A DNA stretch of 64,000 bases, taken from positions 3,459,501 to 3,523,500 of the forward strand of contig NZ_CP066308.1 in NCBI RefSeq assembly GCF_016406105.1, in the 5' to 3' direction. Position 1 is the stretch's first letter; the number at the start of each line of letters is the position of its first letter. Source of the DNA: Brevibacillus composti. GTDB lineage: Bacteria > Bacillota > Bacilli > Brevibacillales > Brevibacillaceae. The notes beneath the pieces were generated by a model that worked only from the letters and a program-made list of their open reading frames with translations, was not told the DNA's origin and did no database searches. The position numbers and the translations under genes were made by a program. This document shows, piece after piece, positions 34,824 to 44,559 of the stretch.

Positions 34824-37172
34824 TCAGCTCACTTCCACTTCCAGATCCTCCACCCGCTTTTCGATATACTTCATATCTTTCCCCGACGTATAGCGGTCTG
34901 CTTTTTCCACGGTGACGGCGGTATTGTATTCCGGGATCCCGGCGTATTTTTCATAGACCCCTTTGGGGAGCAAGACATTCCCCTCCGGCCAGTACACCTG
35001 GAGGTTGCCCTGCAGCGTTTCCGCATAGCGGGCTTTCCCCTGGAAGACGCCGAATTGATTGTACACCACGATGGATTCGCCGTCGCGAATATGCAGCCCT
35101 TTGGCGTCCTCCGGATGGATCAGCACATCGTAGCGGTCCGCATCGTTAAACGGATCCTTCTCCGCGTAGATCATCGAATTGAACTGCTTGCCCCTTCGCG
35201 TCGTGACGTAAAACTGTCCGGACGGCCGCTGCAGCTCCGGCAGCTCGATCGGGATCAGATTGGCCCGCCCGTCAGGCGTCGGACAAATGCCATCCTCGCA
35301 GAGCCACGCCCCGCCCCACTGGAAGACGTCGCCCCGCTTCTTCAGATGCTGGATGCCGTCGTAGTTGGGGTTGGCGAGGGCGATTTCGTTGCGGATCTCC
35401 TGCGCGCTCGCGAAGTGCATCAGATGCTTGCGGGCAGGATCGACGCGGGCCGCCAGATCGACGTAGATTTCCCACTCCGGCCTGGCTTCCTCGATGCGCG
35501 GCCCCTCGACCTCCGCACTGAAATAGACCATCCGCTCCGTACTCGTCGAGGTTCCGCCGCCGGGCTGTTCGTAGCGGGTCATCGCCGGCAGCACGATCAC
35601 CTCTTCCTTGGCGTCGACCAGTGTAGAGGTATTGAAAATAATATCCTGGTGCACTCTCATCTCCATGTTTTCCAGGCACGACTTCATGTAAGCCGGGTCC
35701 GGCATCGTCTCCAGAAAATTGCCGCCGCTGGTGTAGAACAGTCTCGTTTTCCGCTCGTGGCCGTCTGGCAGGAGCGCATTTTCCAGCGAGACGCCGACGA
35801 TATCTCCCTGCCAGTTCGGAATCGGGAAGCCCCATACCTTTTCCACGCGCTTCCTGTTCTCTTCGTCAAAATCGCCGCCCGGCAGGCTGAACGGGTCCGC
35901 CCCCATCTCGCCCGAGCCCTGTACGCCGGAGTGGCCGCGAATCGGCATCAAACCGCATTTTTCCCGGCCGATAAAGCCGCGCAGGATGGCCAGATTGGCG
36001 ACTTGCGAGATGTTGTCCGTAGCGAAGTGATGCTGCGTCAGTCCCATCGACCAGACGAATACCCCGGTCTTGGAGCCGGCGATCAGCTCGGCGAATTCCT
36101 TCATCCGCTCCCGGCTCATGCCCGCCGACTTCTCCAGCGCCGCCCAGTCCTGTGCCTGCACATGGGCGCGCAGCTCCTCCAGGCCGTTTGCGTGCTCCCG
36201 CAAAAACTCGTGGTTGATCGCAGAGCCCGGCCGCTCCTCCTCCATCTCAAACCAGATCTTCATGACCCCGTTCATAAAGGCGATGTCTCCGCCGATGTTC
36301 ACCTGGTAAAAATCGTCGACGATCTTGGTCCCGAACAGCGCGCTCTCCGGAATCGACGGAATCCAGTAGTTTTCCATCGCCGGTTCCTTGTAGGGATTGA
36401 TCAGGATGATTTTCGTCCCCGCTTTTTTGGCTGCGTACATGTACTTGGTCGAGACGGGCTGGTTATTTGCCGGGACCGATCCCCAAAAGACGAGGACGTC
36501 CGTCCCGATCCAGTCCTTGTAGTTGCAGCTGGACGCCCCGATGCCGAGCGAGCGCTTCAGCGCCGTCTTGCTCGGCGAGTGGCAGATGCGGGAGGAGTTG
36601 TCGATATTGTTGGTCCCGAGAAAACGGGTCATTTTGGCTGCGGTGTAGAACACTTCATTGGTAATCCCGCGAGAGGTCAGGAAAAAAGCCATCTGCTTAG
36701 GTGTGATCGACTTGATCTTCGCCGCGATCCGGTTCAGCGCCTCGTCCCAGCTGATGCGGGTAAAGCGGTTTTCCCCCGGCTTGCGCGACAGCGGATAAGG
36801 AATCCGCCCCAGCTTGCGAAGCTCCGTGCTGGACAGCTTTTTCATTTCCTCGACGTTATCCAGCCACTTGGGATCGATCGCCGGCATCGTATTCAGCCTC
36901 AGGACGTTCAGACGCGTCGTGCAAAGATGCGGGCCGCTCAGCGTCTGATCGTACAGCCCGGACACGCCGAGCGCGCAGCCGTCGCAGACGCCTTGCGTCA
37001 GGATGCGGTACGCATACCCCAGATTGTCCCGATTCTCGTAGATGACCTTCATCGTATCGCGGATGTGATGAGGTTTTACCTTTCCCAGCCCCATCGGCAT
37101 CAGTGATGACCACAGGGAAGGCTTCAAGGATGTATCCAGCTTGATGGGCCCTGTGTGTTTTGTCTTACCCAT
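34824..37172 (-). CDS. FdhF/YdeP-family molybdopterin oxidoreductase
   Basis: 782 aa. The N-terminus has 'LTQGVCDGCALGVSGLYDQT', a Cys pair in place of the Fe-S Cys set of true formate dehydrogenases, then 'ISWDEALNRIAAKIKSI', 'NIDNSSRICHSPSKTALKRS' at the Mo site region, and a C-terminal cofactor-binding domain with 'PFNDADRYDVLIHPEDA'. This is the YdeP-type alpha-subunit family, widely annotated as formate-dehydrogenase-like; the substrate is not established. It clusters with a DUF2294 gene, an OFA carrier and fdhD, which makes a formate link plausible but not proven. Cytosolic; no Tat signal. Confidence 0.88.
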   Translation of the reverse strand: MGKTKHTGPIKLDTSLKPSLWSSLMPMGLGKVKPHHIRDTMKVIYENRDNLGYAYRILTQGVCDGCALGVSGLYDQTLSGPHLCTTRLNVLRLNTMPAIDPKWLDNVEEMKKLSSTELRKLGRIPYPLSRKPGENRFTRISWDEALNRIAAKIKSITPKQMAFFLTSRGITNEVFYTAAKMTRFLGTNNIDNSSRICHSPSKTALKRSLGIGASSCNYKDWIGTDVLVFWGSVPANNQPVSTKYMYAAKKAGTKIILINPYKEPAMENYWIPSIPESALFGTKIVDDFYQVNIGGDIAFMNGVMKIWFEMEEERPGSAINHEFLREHANGLEELRAHVQAQDWAALEKSAGMSRERMKEFAELIAGSKTGVFVWSMGLTQHHFATDNISQVANLAILRGFIGREKCGLMPIRGHSGVQGSGEMGADPFSLPGGDFDEENRKRVEKVWGFPIPNWQGDIVGVSLENALLPDGHERKTRLFYTSGGNFLETMPDPAYMKSCLENMEMRVHQDIIFNTSTLVDAKEEVIVLPAMTRYEQPGGGTSTSTERMVYFSAEVEGPRIEEARPEWEIYVDLAARVDPARKHLMHFASAQEIRNEIALANPNYDGIQHLKKRGDVFQWGGAWLCEDGICPTPDGRANLIPIELPELQRPSGQFYVTTRRGKQFNSMIYAEKDPFNDADRYDVLIHPEDAKGLHIRDGESIVVYNQFGVFQGKARYAETLQGNLQVYWPEGNVLLPKGVYEKYAGIPEYNTAVTVEKADRYTSGKDMKYIEKRVEDLEVEVS

Positions 37173-37247
37173 GCTACTCGCCCCTTTTCATAGTCTCTTA
37201 CTGTAGTGCTGTGAATCTTCGGTATTGTCCCCGTTACAAGAAAATAA

Positions 37248-37298
37248 CCACCGCAAAACCATCCCTCAGTCGGATACGTACGGGAAAGTCCACGGTGG
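37248..37298 (-). promoter_or_regulatory. Structured leader or terminator between DUF2294 gene and fdhF-like gene
   Basis: On the minus strand CCACCG and CGGTGG (37293-37298 and 37248-37253) enclose a second pairing of GGACTTTCCC with GGGATGGT, followed by TTATTTTCTTG. It sits about 75 nt before the oxidoreductase ATG, so it can act as terminator of the upstream gene or attenuator of the downstream one. It does not match a riboswitch I can name. Confidence 0.5.
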
Positions 37299-37388
37299 CT
37301 CTATGGCAGGAACGCTACCAAGCAACCTGTCGTGTGTTCGTGATACGCCGTCCGGCCTCTTCGCGGGCAAAGGCTGCCTCGCGCAGGC

Positions 37389-37754
37389 TTACGGCAAGTT
37401 CTTGAACTTTTTTTCAATGTCCTGGTCGAAAACGAAGATGGACATACCAAAGTCGCGTTCGATGTCGATATCGACGAATAATTCCACGAAAGTCGCCCCC
37501 AGAAACGCCTCCATCTCAACAGGACGGTTCTTGCGGTACATTTCCTTGACCATTTCCGTCCGGGCCGCGCGGAGCATCTGTTTGCCTTCATCAGCAGTCG
37601 CGATGAATTTTTCGACAGGAGAGAGGTTCCCTTCCATTTCACAGATTGCCCAATTCTTGCAAAAAGTGGTGTTGATTTTGCTCGGTCCCTTGCCCATGTG
37701 GCGCTTGCGGAAAGCTCTCACCAGATTGCTGAACTCAGCTTCATATTTATTCAT
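37389..37754 (-). CDS. DUF2294 family protein
   Basis: 121 aa, AAAGGTG upstream. 'AFRKRHMGKGPSKINTTFCK', 'EGNLSPVEKFIATADEGKQM' and 'FLGATFVELFVDIDIERDFG' follow the DUF2294 pattern, a small single-domain family of unknown function often found beside FdhF/YdeP-type genes. Immediately after the stop another frame stays open for 25 codons ('VSLREAAFAREEAGRR'), hinting that the C-terminus may once have been longer. Confidence 0.82.
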   Translation of the reverse strand: MNKYEAEFSNLVRAFRKRHMGKGPSKINTTFCKNWAICEMEGNLSPVEKFIATADEGKQMLRAARTEMVKEMYRKNRPVEMEAFLGATFVELFVDIDIERDFGMSIFVFDQDIEKKFKNLP

Positions 37755-37806
37755 CGATGCAAGTCACCTTTACTATCCGTAATCTTACTTACGACTTTAC
37801 CATCAA

Positions 37807-39082
37807 TTAGCTGGCCAGTTCAACAGAGTTTTCCCCGCGCTCCGCTTCCGCCTTGAGCTTTTTGATATCCAGACGCACGAGCAGAGAGACGATCAGCGCT
37901 ACGACGAACATCCCGACGAAAACCGAGAGTGTGCCTGTGTAGCTGCCTGTGGTATCCCGCACCCACGCGGCAAAGATCGGACCGACGAGTCCCGCCGCCG
38001 CCCAGGAGGTCAGCACATACCCGTGAATCGCTCCCAATTGCTTGGTGCCGAACAGATCGCCGATATACGCCGGGATCGAGGCAAAGCCGCCGCCGTAACA
38101 GGTCATGATGATAAACATCGCGGCCATGAAAAGGCTCGGCAAGGTCAGGCTGGGCAGCAGGAAAAACAGGACGATCTGAATCGCGAAGAAAGCGGTATAG
38201 GTGTTGGGACGGCCGATATAATCCGATACGGACGCCCAGCCGATGCGGCCTACTCCGTTGAACAGACCGTTGAGCCCCACCATGGTCGCCGCAAGCCCTG
38301 CGGACAAACCGGCAATTTCCTGCGCCATCGGGGAAGCCACGGAGATGATAGCGATTCCGCAAGTCACGTTGATAAACAGCATCAGCCACAGCCAGTAGAA
38401 TCTGCGCGTCTTCACCGCTTCATTGGCAGTGAGCTGGCAGTAGTCCTTTTTGATCTGCTTCAGGCCTGCGGCAGCATCGGCGGAGTAGCCTTTTGGCACC
38501 CAGCCTTGCGGAGGCGGTGCAAGGTATTGCGCGGATGCGAACATCAAGATGAAATAGATGATACCCAGAACAAAGAACGTATTCGGAATGCCGACGGAGC
38601 CGATCAGCATCTGGATGATCGGACCGGCAACGACCGATGCAAAGCCAAAGCCCATGATCGCCAGGCCCGTGGCCAATCCCCTGCGGTCGGGAAACCACTT
38701 AACCAGCGTCGAGACCGGCGTGATATAGCCGACTCCAAGGCCAATTCCGCTGAGCACGCCGTAGCAGAGATAAAGCAGCGGCAAATTGCCCATCTTCATG
38801 GCAAGGCCGGAGCCGGTAATGCCCAACCCGAAAAAGATCGACGCGAGAATGCCCGACTTGCGCGGACCATGCTTTTCTACGTAAGACCCGAGAAATGCGG
38901 CAGATAGGCCGAGAAATAAGAATCGCGATACTAAACGTCAGCTGTACCTGCCTCAGCTCCCAGCCGTATTGAGACATGATGGGGTTGGTGAATACGCTCC
39001 AGGCGTAGACGGATCCGATCGAGATGTGGATCCCCACCGCAGCCGCTGCGATCAGCCAGCGATTTTTCTGTTTTTGCTCCAT
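37807..39082 (-). pseudogene. OFA-family MFS antiporter (oxalate/formate type), frameshifted
   Basis: Start ATG 39082 with AAAAAGGAG upstream. The N-terminus ('AAAAVGIHISIGSVYAWSVF') is typical of the OxlT-like OFA family. The frame breaks at about 38905-38920: the first frame leaves after 'LTFSIAIL', the second continues as 'LGLSAAFLGSYVEKHGPRKS' through 'GLGVGYITPVSTLVKWFPDR' to a normal C-terminus. Removing one base restores about 425 aa with 12 helices. So it is either a recent pseudogene or a sequencing error. An intact product would exchange formate/oxalate-type anions, fitting the FdhF-like neighbour. Confidence 0.82.
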
Positions 39083-39456
39083 ACCATTCATCTCCTTTTT
39101 GATAAAATGGGGGGCGATCCCGAAGCAACATCCCCAAACAACAAAAACTGCCGAATCCATCTTCGCTTCCGGCCCCAGGACGGGCAGGCGGGCAAAGACG
39201 AGACACGGCAGTTAATCATCAGCAGGGTCGCTACTTCAGCATCAACAGCAAGTGCTTGGTATTCAATTGGAGCAGCTCTGACAAATAAACCGGCGACAGG
39301 TTCGCTATCCCGTGTCAATTTGTGAACTCCCGGGCAAATCGTGAAAATTTTGTGACAACCGAAACCTCACATAGTATACTACCATGTGAGCGCTTACTCG
39401 ACAATACATTCTCGTCAAATTTTCCAATTTTTACGACATCAGAAAGGAGGCTCCCC
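39083..39456. other. Divergent promoter region between OFA carrier and fdhD
   Basis: No gene. Near 39360-39385 TTGTGA and TATACT are spaced by 19 nt and could drive fdhD, but the fit is weak. No clear FNR or ModE site is seen. Confidence 0.35.
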
Positions 39457-40254
39457 ATGTCTCATTTGTCCAAAACCATCACCAGAGAAGTGTTAAAAGT
39501 GCAGGTGGGCCAGTCCGCCTGGGAAGAGGATGAGATCGTCACCGAATACCCGCTGACGATTTTTCTGGGGGACGAGGAATTTGCCACCATCGTCTGCACG
39601 CCCGCAGATTTGGAGGAGATGGTGATTGGCTTTTTGGCCGCCGAAGGGGCGATCCGCTCCTATGACGATATCAAGCAGGTCACCATCGACGAGGCGAAGG
39701 GCTTTGCCTACGTGGATACCCATCAGCAGACGGTGTTGTCGCAGAGCTTTTACTCCAAGCGGCGCATCACCTCCTGCTGCGGGAAAAGCCGGCAGTCCTT
39801 TTACTTTTTCAGCGATGCCCGCACGGCCAAACCGGCAGCGGACGGCGTCACCGTCACACCGGAACAATGCCTGCATCTGATGGACACGCTGCAAGCCTCC
39901 TCGGCCATCCACCGGCAGACGGGCGGCGTCCATAACGCTGCGCTCTGCTCGCCGGAAGAGGTGCTGCTGCAGTACTCTGACATCGGCAGGCACAATGCGC
40001 TGGACAAGATATACGGCTACTGCCTGCGCCACAAAATCGCCACCGACGACAAAATTCTCACCTTCAGCGGGCGCATCTCCTCCGAGGTGCTGCTGAAGTC
40101 CGCCAAAATCGGGGCCAGCATCCTCTTGTCCAAATCGGCTCCCACCGACCTGGCCTTGCAGCTGGCTGAAGAGCTGAACATCACGGCGATCGGCTTTATT
40201 CGCCAGGACCGGATGAATGTGTACACCCATCCGCAGCGGGTGCTGCTGGCCTAA
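39457..40254 (+). CDS. fdhD: Formate dehydrogenase sulfurtransferase FdhD
   Basis: 265 aa from the ATG at 39457 with AGAAAGGAGG upstream. 'DEEFATIVCTPADLEEMVIG' near the N-terminus, a Cys pair in 'RRITSCCGKSRQSFYFF', 'TGGVHNAALCSPEEVLLQYS', 'DIGRHNALDKIYGYCL' and 'FSGRISSEVLLKSAKIGASI' are FdhD signatures. It passes sulfur from a desulfurase to the Mo cofactor of formate dehydrogenase. Divergent from the OFA carrier; together with mobA, moeA and mobB it supports maturation of the molybdoenzyme here. Confidence 0.94.
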   Translation: MSHLSKTITREVLKVQVGQSAWEEDEIVTEYPLTIFLGDEEFATIVCTPADLEEMVIGFLAAEGAIRSYDDIKQVTIDEAKGFAYVDTHQQTVLSQSFYSKRRITSCCGKSRQSFYFFSDARTAKPAADGVTVTPEQCLHLMDTLQASSAIHRQTGGVHNAALCSPEEVLLQYSDIGRHNALDKIYGYCLRHKIATDDKILTFSGRISSEVLLKSAKIGASILLSKSAPTDLALQLAEELNITAIGFIRQDRMNVYTHPQRVLLA

Positions 40255-40262
40255 GCATAGAC

Positions 40263-40310
40263 TGCTTGCCTTTGCGTGGGATGCTTGCCTTTGCGTGGGA
40301 TGCTTGCTCT
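40263..40310 (+). repeat. 19-bp tandem repeat after fdhD
   Basis: TGCTTGCCTTTGCGTGGGA occurs at 40263-40281 and exactly again at 40282-40300, followed by a partial third copy. It starts 8 nt after the fdhD stop. Confidence 0.85.
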
Positions 40311-40355
40311 TTACCGGGGCTGCTTCTGCATCCCCATGGGGAAGGTCCGCCTGCG

Positions 40356-40979
40356 CTATCGCTCGGACTCCCGCTTTTTCTGTTCCCTGAGGGCGGCGCG
40401 ATATTCTTCCGGGGTGTTGACATTACAGGCCGCCCAAGGGTCGATGAGGCCTGGCGGCGTCTCGACGACGCGCAGCTTTTGCAGCACATCCATCAGACGG
40501 TACTGCCCCGCCTGGAGGGCCTCCTCAAAATGGTCTTGCGTCCGTCTGTGGTACAGGGCGAACAAGGGGTGAAGCCGCTCCTGCGCCCGGACCACGACCG
40601 CATCCCACGACCCCGCTTGGCCGGCGAAAGCGATCAGCCGCCTAAGCTGTGACCGCTCCGCAAAGGGCAGATCGCAGGAGAGCATCAGCAGCACCTCCTC
40701 GCTGCGCATCCGAAAGGCCGTGACGATCCCGCTGACCGGCCCGGCCGACGGCACCAGGTCCCGCGTGATTTCCACATCTGCGCCGGATATCAGCTGCCCC
40801 TTCTCTATCAACGTCTCCGGTCTGTTGGAAACGATCAGGCAGGGCAGACCTGTGCCGGCGATCTCCTGTTGCAGGTGGGCAATCAGGGTTCTCCCCCGCC
40901 ACTCCAGCAGCTCTTTAGGCGTGCCCATCCGGCTGCTTTTTCCCCCGGCCAAAATGACGCCGGCCAGCTCCTCTCTCAC
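40356..40979 (-). CDS. mobA: Molybdenum cofactor guanylyltransferase MobA
   Basis: 207 aa. The nucleotidyltransferase start 'GVILAGGKSSRMGTPKELLE', 'LVPSAGPVSGIVTAF' and 'LMLSCDLPFAERSQLRRLI' identify MobA. It adds GMP from GTP to Mo-molybdopterin to make the guanine dinucleotide cofactor. Convergent with fdhD. Slightly basic C-terminal tail 'REQKKRESER'. Confidence 0.92.
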   Translation of the reverse strand: MREELAGVILAGGKSSRMGTPKELLEWRGRTLIAHLQQEIAGTGLPCLIVSNRPETLIEKGQLISGADVEITRDLVPSAGPVSGIVTAFRMRSEEVLLMLSCDLPFAERSQLRRLIAFAGQAGSWDAVVVRAQERLHPLFALYHRRTQDHFEEALQAGQYRLMDVLQKLRVVETPPGLIDPWAACNVNTPEEYRAALREQKKRESER

Positions 40980-41109
40980 TCTCGCTCCCCCGTTCCTGTT
41001 CGGTCACTCCTGCGCTTCGCTTTTCCATCCAACTGAAAGCAGCAAACCTTTCGCCCTCGTTTACCGATAATAGAATATGCTTCGAATATAGCAAATAAGG
41101 AGCGGTCAC

Positions 41110-42387
41110 ATGCACTTTTTCCGTAAATTATCAATCAGATCCAAAATACACCTGCTCGTTTTCGCCGTTTCGCTGTTCATGGCGGGCGCTGTCCTGACCA
41201 GTGCGGTGCTGATCCAGGCAGGAGGCGTCCAGACCGATACGCTGCTGCTCCTCGCAGGCGTCCTGATCGCTCTGCTCGGAGTCGGGCAGATGCTGCTCTA
41301 CCCGTTTACGAGACGCCTCCATAAGCGGCTTTCCGCAATCGCGGCCGCGATGGAGAGTGCGGCGGCGGGCGATTTTTCCCGCAGGCCAAGCGACACCGCC
41401 AGCGATGAAGTCGGCCGCATTTCGCAGGCCTATGAACAGATGGTCGGCGATTTGCAAGATGTGCTCGGGACGGTTGTGCTCTCTTCGCGCGAGCTGGCGG
41501 CCTCTCTGGACAGCCTGTCCTCCCGTGCCGTACTGGCGGGCGAGAGGGGGACGGACATCGCGGCGCACGCGACCGAAGCCGCTATCAGTGCCGAGGAGCA
41601 GCTCCGTCGCATCGAAGCGAGCATCCGGGCGATCCGGGACATCGCGGCGGATGCCGCGATCATCAGCTCCCAATCGGAAGAAATCTCCCATGCCGTCAGC
41701 CGGACGGGGCGGAAAAGCGCCGAGGGAGACGAAGCGATCCAAGAGCTGGCCGAGCAGATGGACAGCATCTACACCATTATGGATCAACTGGCCCTGGTGA
41801 TTCAGGAGCTGGGGGGACGGTCCCAGGAGATCGGCCAGATCACCAGCGTCATCACCGGCCTGGCAGGACAGACCAACTTATTGGCCCTGAACGCCGCGAT
41901 TGAAGCCGCCCGCGCAGGCGAGCACGGACGAGGCTTCGCGATTGTCGCAGACGAGGTGCGGAAGCTGGCCGAAGAATCGGCGCGCTCTGCGGAGAGAATC
42001 GAAATCTTGATCACCAGCATTCAGAAAGAAACGGAGCAGGCCGTCCTGACCATGGCCACCGGCAGTGCCGAGGTCGCCGAAGGGATCCGCGCCGCGGGCG
42101 AGGCCAGAGCTTCGTTTGCGGAAATGCGCGACGCCATTCTCTCCCTGGCAAGCAGTGTACAGGCTGTCTCCGAGCGGGCGCAAAGCATGTCCCGTACCTC
42201 TGCATCGGCGCTGGATGCTGTCACGGAGGCCGCTGAGACCGCCGCTCGCTCCGCGCATCAGACGCAGGCGGTATCCGCTGCCTCCCGCGAGCAGACGGAA
42301 GCCTTGCAGGAAGTATCCGCCGCGGTCCGCAACTTGACCGATACCTCAGCCGAATTGGGCCGCCTGACCAGCCGCAAGCGCCTTTAA
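41110..42387 (+). CDS. Methyl-accepting chemotaxis protein without a large sensor domain
   Basis: 425 aa. Two membrane helices at about residues 14-35 and 43-64 are separated by only a few residues, so there is almost no extracellular domain. A HAMP segment ('[20 protein letters not shown]') follows, then a methyl-accepting coiled coil with the hairpin tip '[29 protein letters not shown]' cut here as '[20 protein letters not shown]'. It likely senses membrane or cytosolic state and talks to CheA/CheW elsewhere. Single gene. Confidence 0.88.
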   Translation: MHFFRKLSIRSKIHLLVFAVSLFMAGAVLTSAVLIQAGGVQTDTLLLLAGVLIALLGVGQMLLYPFTRRLHKRLSAIAAAMESAAAGDFSRRPSDTASDEVGRISQAYEQMVGDLQDVLGTVVLSSRELAASLDSLSSRAVLAGERGTDIAAHATEAAISAEEQLRRIEASIRAIRDIAADAAIISSQSEEISHAVSRTGRKSAEGDEAIQELAEQMDSIYTIMDQLALVIQELGGRSQEIGQITSVITGLAGQTNLLALNAAIEAARAGEHGRGFAIVADEVRKLAEESARSAERIEILITSIQKETEQAVLTMATGSAEVAEGIRAAGEARASFAEMRDAILSLASSVQAVSERAQSMSRTSASALDAVTEAAETAARSAHQTQAVSAASREQTEALQEVSAAVRNLTDTSAELGRLTSRKRL

Positions 42388-42411
42388 GCGCCTAGAGGCT
42401 CCAACTTGGCA

Positions 42412-42531
42412 TCTCGGGGCTTCTCTTGACTTCTCGCTCCCGTGGCTTCTCCTGGCTCCAGTGGTTCTCGTGGTATCTCGTAGCTTCTCTTGGCTTCTCG
42501 ACTCCTTTTGTCCTCTCGACTCCTTTTGTCC
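42412..42531 (+). repeat. Degenerate short repeats after the chemoreceptor gene
   Basis: About ten imperfect copies of a 9-10 nt unit GGCTTCTC(G/T) run from 42412 to 42500. Two exact 18-bp copies of TCTCGACTCCTTTTGTCC (42496-42513, 42514-42531) then follow, directly before a terminator. No start, ribosome site or stable product. Confidence 0.75.
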
Positions 42532-42537
42532 TCACAT

Positions 42538-42563
42538 GCCGGGCAACAAGCCCGGCTTTTTTC
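42538..42563 (+). terminator. Terminator after the chemoreceptor gene
   Basis: GCCGGGC, loop AACAA, GCCCGGC, then TTTTTTC. Confidence 0.9.
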
Positions 42564-42585
42564 TTTTTCTTCCCGAGATAAATAT

Positions 42586-42599
42586 TCTCAAAATTGAGA
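42586..42599 (+). promoter_or_regulatory. Palindrome upstream of the sigma-54 activator gene
   Basis: TCTCAA-AA-TTGAGA is an exact inverted repeat about 135 nt before the activator start. It could be an operator or autoregulatory site; nothing more supports it. Confidence 0.35.
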
Positions 42600-42733
42600 G
42601 GATTATATCAATTGCCCGTCGAAAGGGTTGTTACCTGTCTGTTTGCGTATGGGCAAGCAGCCTGCGAACCGGGTTTCCCACGAGGGAGAAGCCTGCTTTT
42701 CCCATTAACCATGCGAATAGGAGGAGAGAGGCG

Positions 42734-44554
42734 ATGAGCATTTTGCGCGACTTCCAGGAGATCACGCAGCAGGTGGCCGAGGCGATCTCAGCCGCTCTGC
42801 AGGTCGAGACGGAGATCGTCGATGATACCATGACGATTATTGCCGGCACAGGCAAGTACAAAGAGCGGATCAATCTGCAGGAGGAAGGCGGAGAAATCGA
42901 TGCGGGCTATCTGTACGGCCGGGTGCTGCGAACCAACCAGCCCTTTTTCATCGAGGATGCGCGGAGCGATCCTTCCTACGATCCTTCTGTGCTGGAGGGC
43001 GTGACCGAAGAGCTGGCCGAGCTCTGTACTCCGATCCACTACAAGGGCAAGGTCATCGGGGTCATCGGCCTGATCGCCTTCAACGAGACTCAGCGTCGGC
43101 AGCTGATCCACAATCGCCTGGCCTACCTCACCTTCCTGCAGCGGATGACCGAGCTGCTCACGGGGAAAATCGCCGAGCAGGAGGCGTGGAACGAGTGGAA
43201 AAAAACCTTTACCAAGCTGGAGACGCTGATCGAATCGATTCACGAGGGCATTATCGCGATCGATGATCAAGGCATCGTCATCACCTGCAATCGCACGGCC
43301 CAGCAGTTGATTCAGCGGTCCAAGGATGAGCTGATCGGCACTCCGCTGGGCGAAATCTGGGCGGACTCTCCGATGCTGCAGGTCTTGCAGACGGGCAGCG
43401 GCTATGTCGAGCAGGAGGAGATCTATCAGCTCGGGGATCACGAAATGCACTTCATCGTCACCGCCCGCCCGATCCACGTCGACGACCGCGTGACCGGCGT
43501 GGTCGCCTCTTTCCGGCGGATGGCCGACATGCGCCGCCTCGCCTACGTATTGACCAATGAGCACAAGGACCTCTATTTTTCCGAGATCATCGGCAAAAGC
43601 CGCTCGCTGGCCCTGGTGATCAAACAGGCCGAACAGGTAGCCAGAGGCACCTCCAATATCCTGATCACCGGCGAGAGCGGCACGGGAAAAGGCATGCTGG
43701 CTGCGGCTATCCACTTCGCCAGCAACCGGCGGAGCGGCCCTTTCATCATCGTCAACTGCGGGGCGATCCCGGAGACCCTCTTGGAAAGCGAGCTGTTCGG
43801 CTACGTCGCCGGCGCTTTTACGGGAGCGAAACGGGAGGGCAAAGCGGGCAAATTCGAGCTGGCTGACGGCGGGACGATCTTTTTGGATGAGATCGGCGAC
43901 CTGCCGCTCCATCTGCAGGTCAAGCTGCTCCACGTCCTGCAGAGCAAGCAGGTGGAGAGAGTCGGCTCCAATCAGCTGATCCCGGTCAATATCCGGGTCA
44001 TTTCCGCCACCAACAAAAATCTGGAGGAGATGGTGCGCGACCGGGAGTTCCGCGAAGACCTCTACTTCCGGCTGAACGTCATCCCGCTGCACATGCCCGC
44101 CCTCAGGGAGCGGGTCGAAGACATCCCTTTGCTCATGGACTACTTTTTGGCGAAATACCGGGATCTGCTCAACCATCCCATACTCGACTTCACCCCCGAG
44201 GTGAGGGCGCTGTTCATGCATTACCACTGGCCGGGCAATGTGCGGGAGCTGGAAAATGCGATCGAATACGCCGTCAATATGGAGGTCTCCCCTTATATCG
44301 GGATGGACAGCGTCCCGATGCGCATCCGCCAGCATCACAGCGTCAGCGGCATCGCCTCCCCCGTCGAGGGCGACCAGCCGCTGAAGGAGAGGCTGCAGCG
44401 CCATGAGCGGCAGATCCTCTACAGCATGCTCCAGCAGTACGGCCATTCGCTGGAGGCCAAAAAGCTGGTAGCCGAAAAGCTGGATATCGGCCTGGCTACA
44501 CTCTATCGAAAACTGGAGGGACATCGACTTCTCAACGATGAGAAAGTATTCTAA
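42734..44554 (+). CDS. Sigma-54-dependent transcriptional activator (GAF-PAS-AAA-HTH)
   Basis: 606 aa from the ATG at 42734, with GGAGGAGAG upstream; the longer open frame is unsupported. A GAF-like domain covers about residues 1-140 and a PAS domain about 160-265. The AAA+ domain has Walker A 'GESGTGKG' (313-320), the sigma-54-contacting loop 'GAFTGA' (360-365) and Walker B 'GTIFLDEIGD'. The C-terminus is a Fis-type helix-turn-helix ('LVAEKLDIGLATLYRKLEGH'). It hydrolyses ATP to open promoters held by RpoN. A -24/-12 promoter and potABCD follow at once, making polyamine uptake the probable target. Confidence 0.93.
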   Translation: MSILRDFQEITQQVAEAISAALQVETEIVDDTMTIIAGTGKYKERINLQEEGGEIDAGYLYGRVLRTNQPFFIEDARSDPSYDPSVLEGVTEELAELCTPIHYKGKVIGVIGLIAFNETQRRQLIHNRLAYLTFLQRMTELLTGKIAEQEAWNEWKKTFTKLETLIESIHEGIIAIDDQGIVITCNRTAQQLIQRSKDELIGTPLGEIWADSPMLQVLQTGSGYVEQEEIYQLGDHEMHFIVTARPIHVDDRVTGVVASFRRMADMRRLAYVLTNEHKDLYFSEIIGKSRSLALVIKQAEQVARGTSNILITGESGTGKGMLAAAIHFASNRRSGPFIIVNCGAIPETLLESELFGYVAGAFTGAKREGKAGKFELADGGTIFLDEIGDLPLHLQVKLLHVLQSKQVERVGSNQLIPVNIRVISATNKNLEEMVRDREFREDLYFRLNVIPLHMPALRERVEDIPLLMDYFLAKYRDLLNHPILDFTPEVRALFMHYHWPGNVRELENAIEYAVNMEVSPYIGMDSVPMRIRQHHSVSGIASPVEGDQPLKERLQRHERQILYSMLQQYGHSLEAKKLVAEKLDIGLATLYRKLEGHRLLNDEKVF

Positions 44555-44559
44555 TTTCT

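Noticed and set aside
33537-37106. 1189-codon open frame on the plus strand
   Set aside because: It lies antisense to moeA and the FdhF-like gene, both with strong family motifs. Long antisense frames are common in GC-rich genes; it has no ribosome site and no domain.
34824-37172. Calling the oxidoreductase a true formate dehydrogenase
   Set aside because: It lacks the usual 4Fe-4S Cys set and belongs to the YdeP-type group whose substrate is not established; only the neighbours hint at formate.
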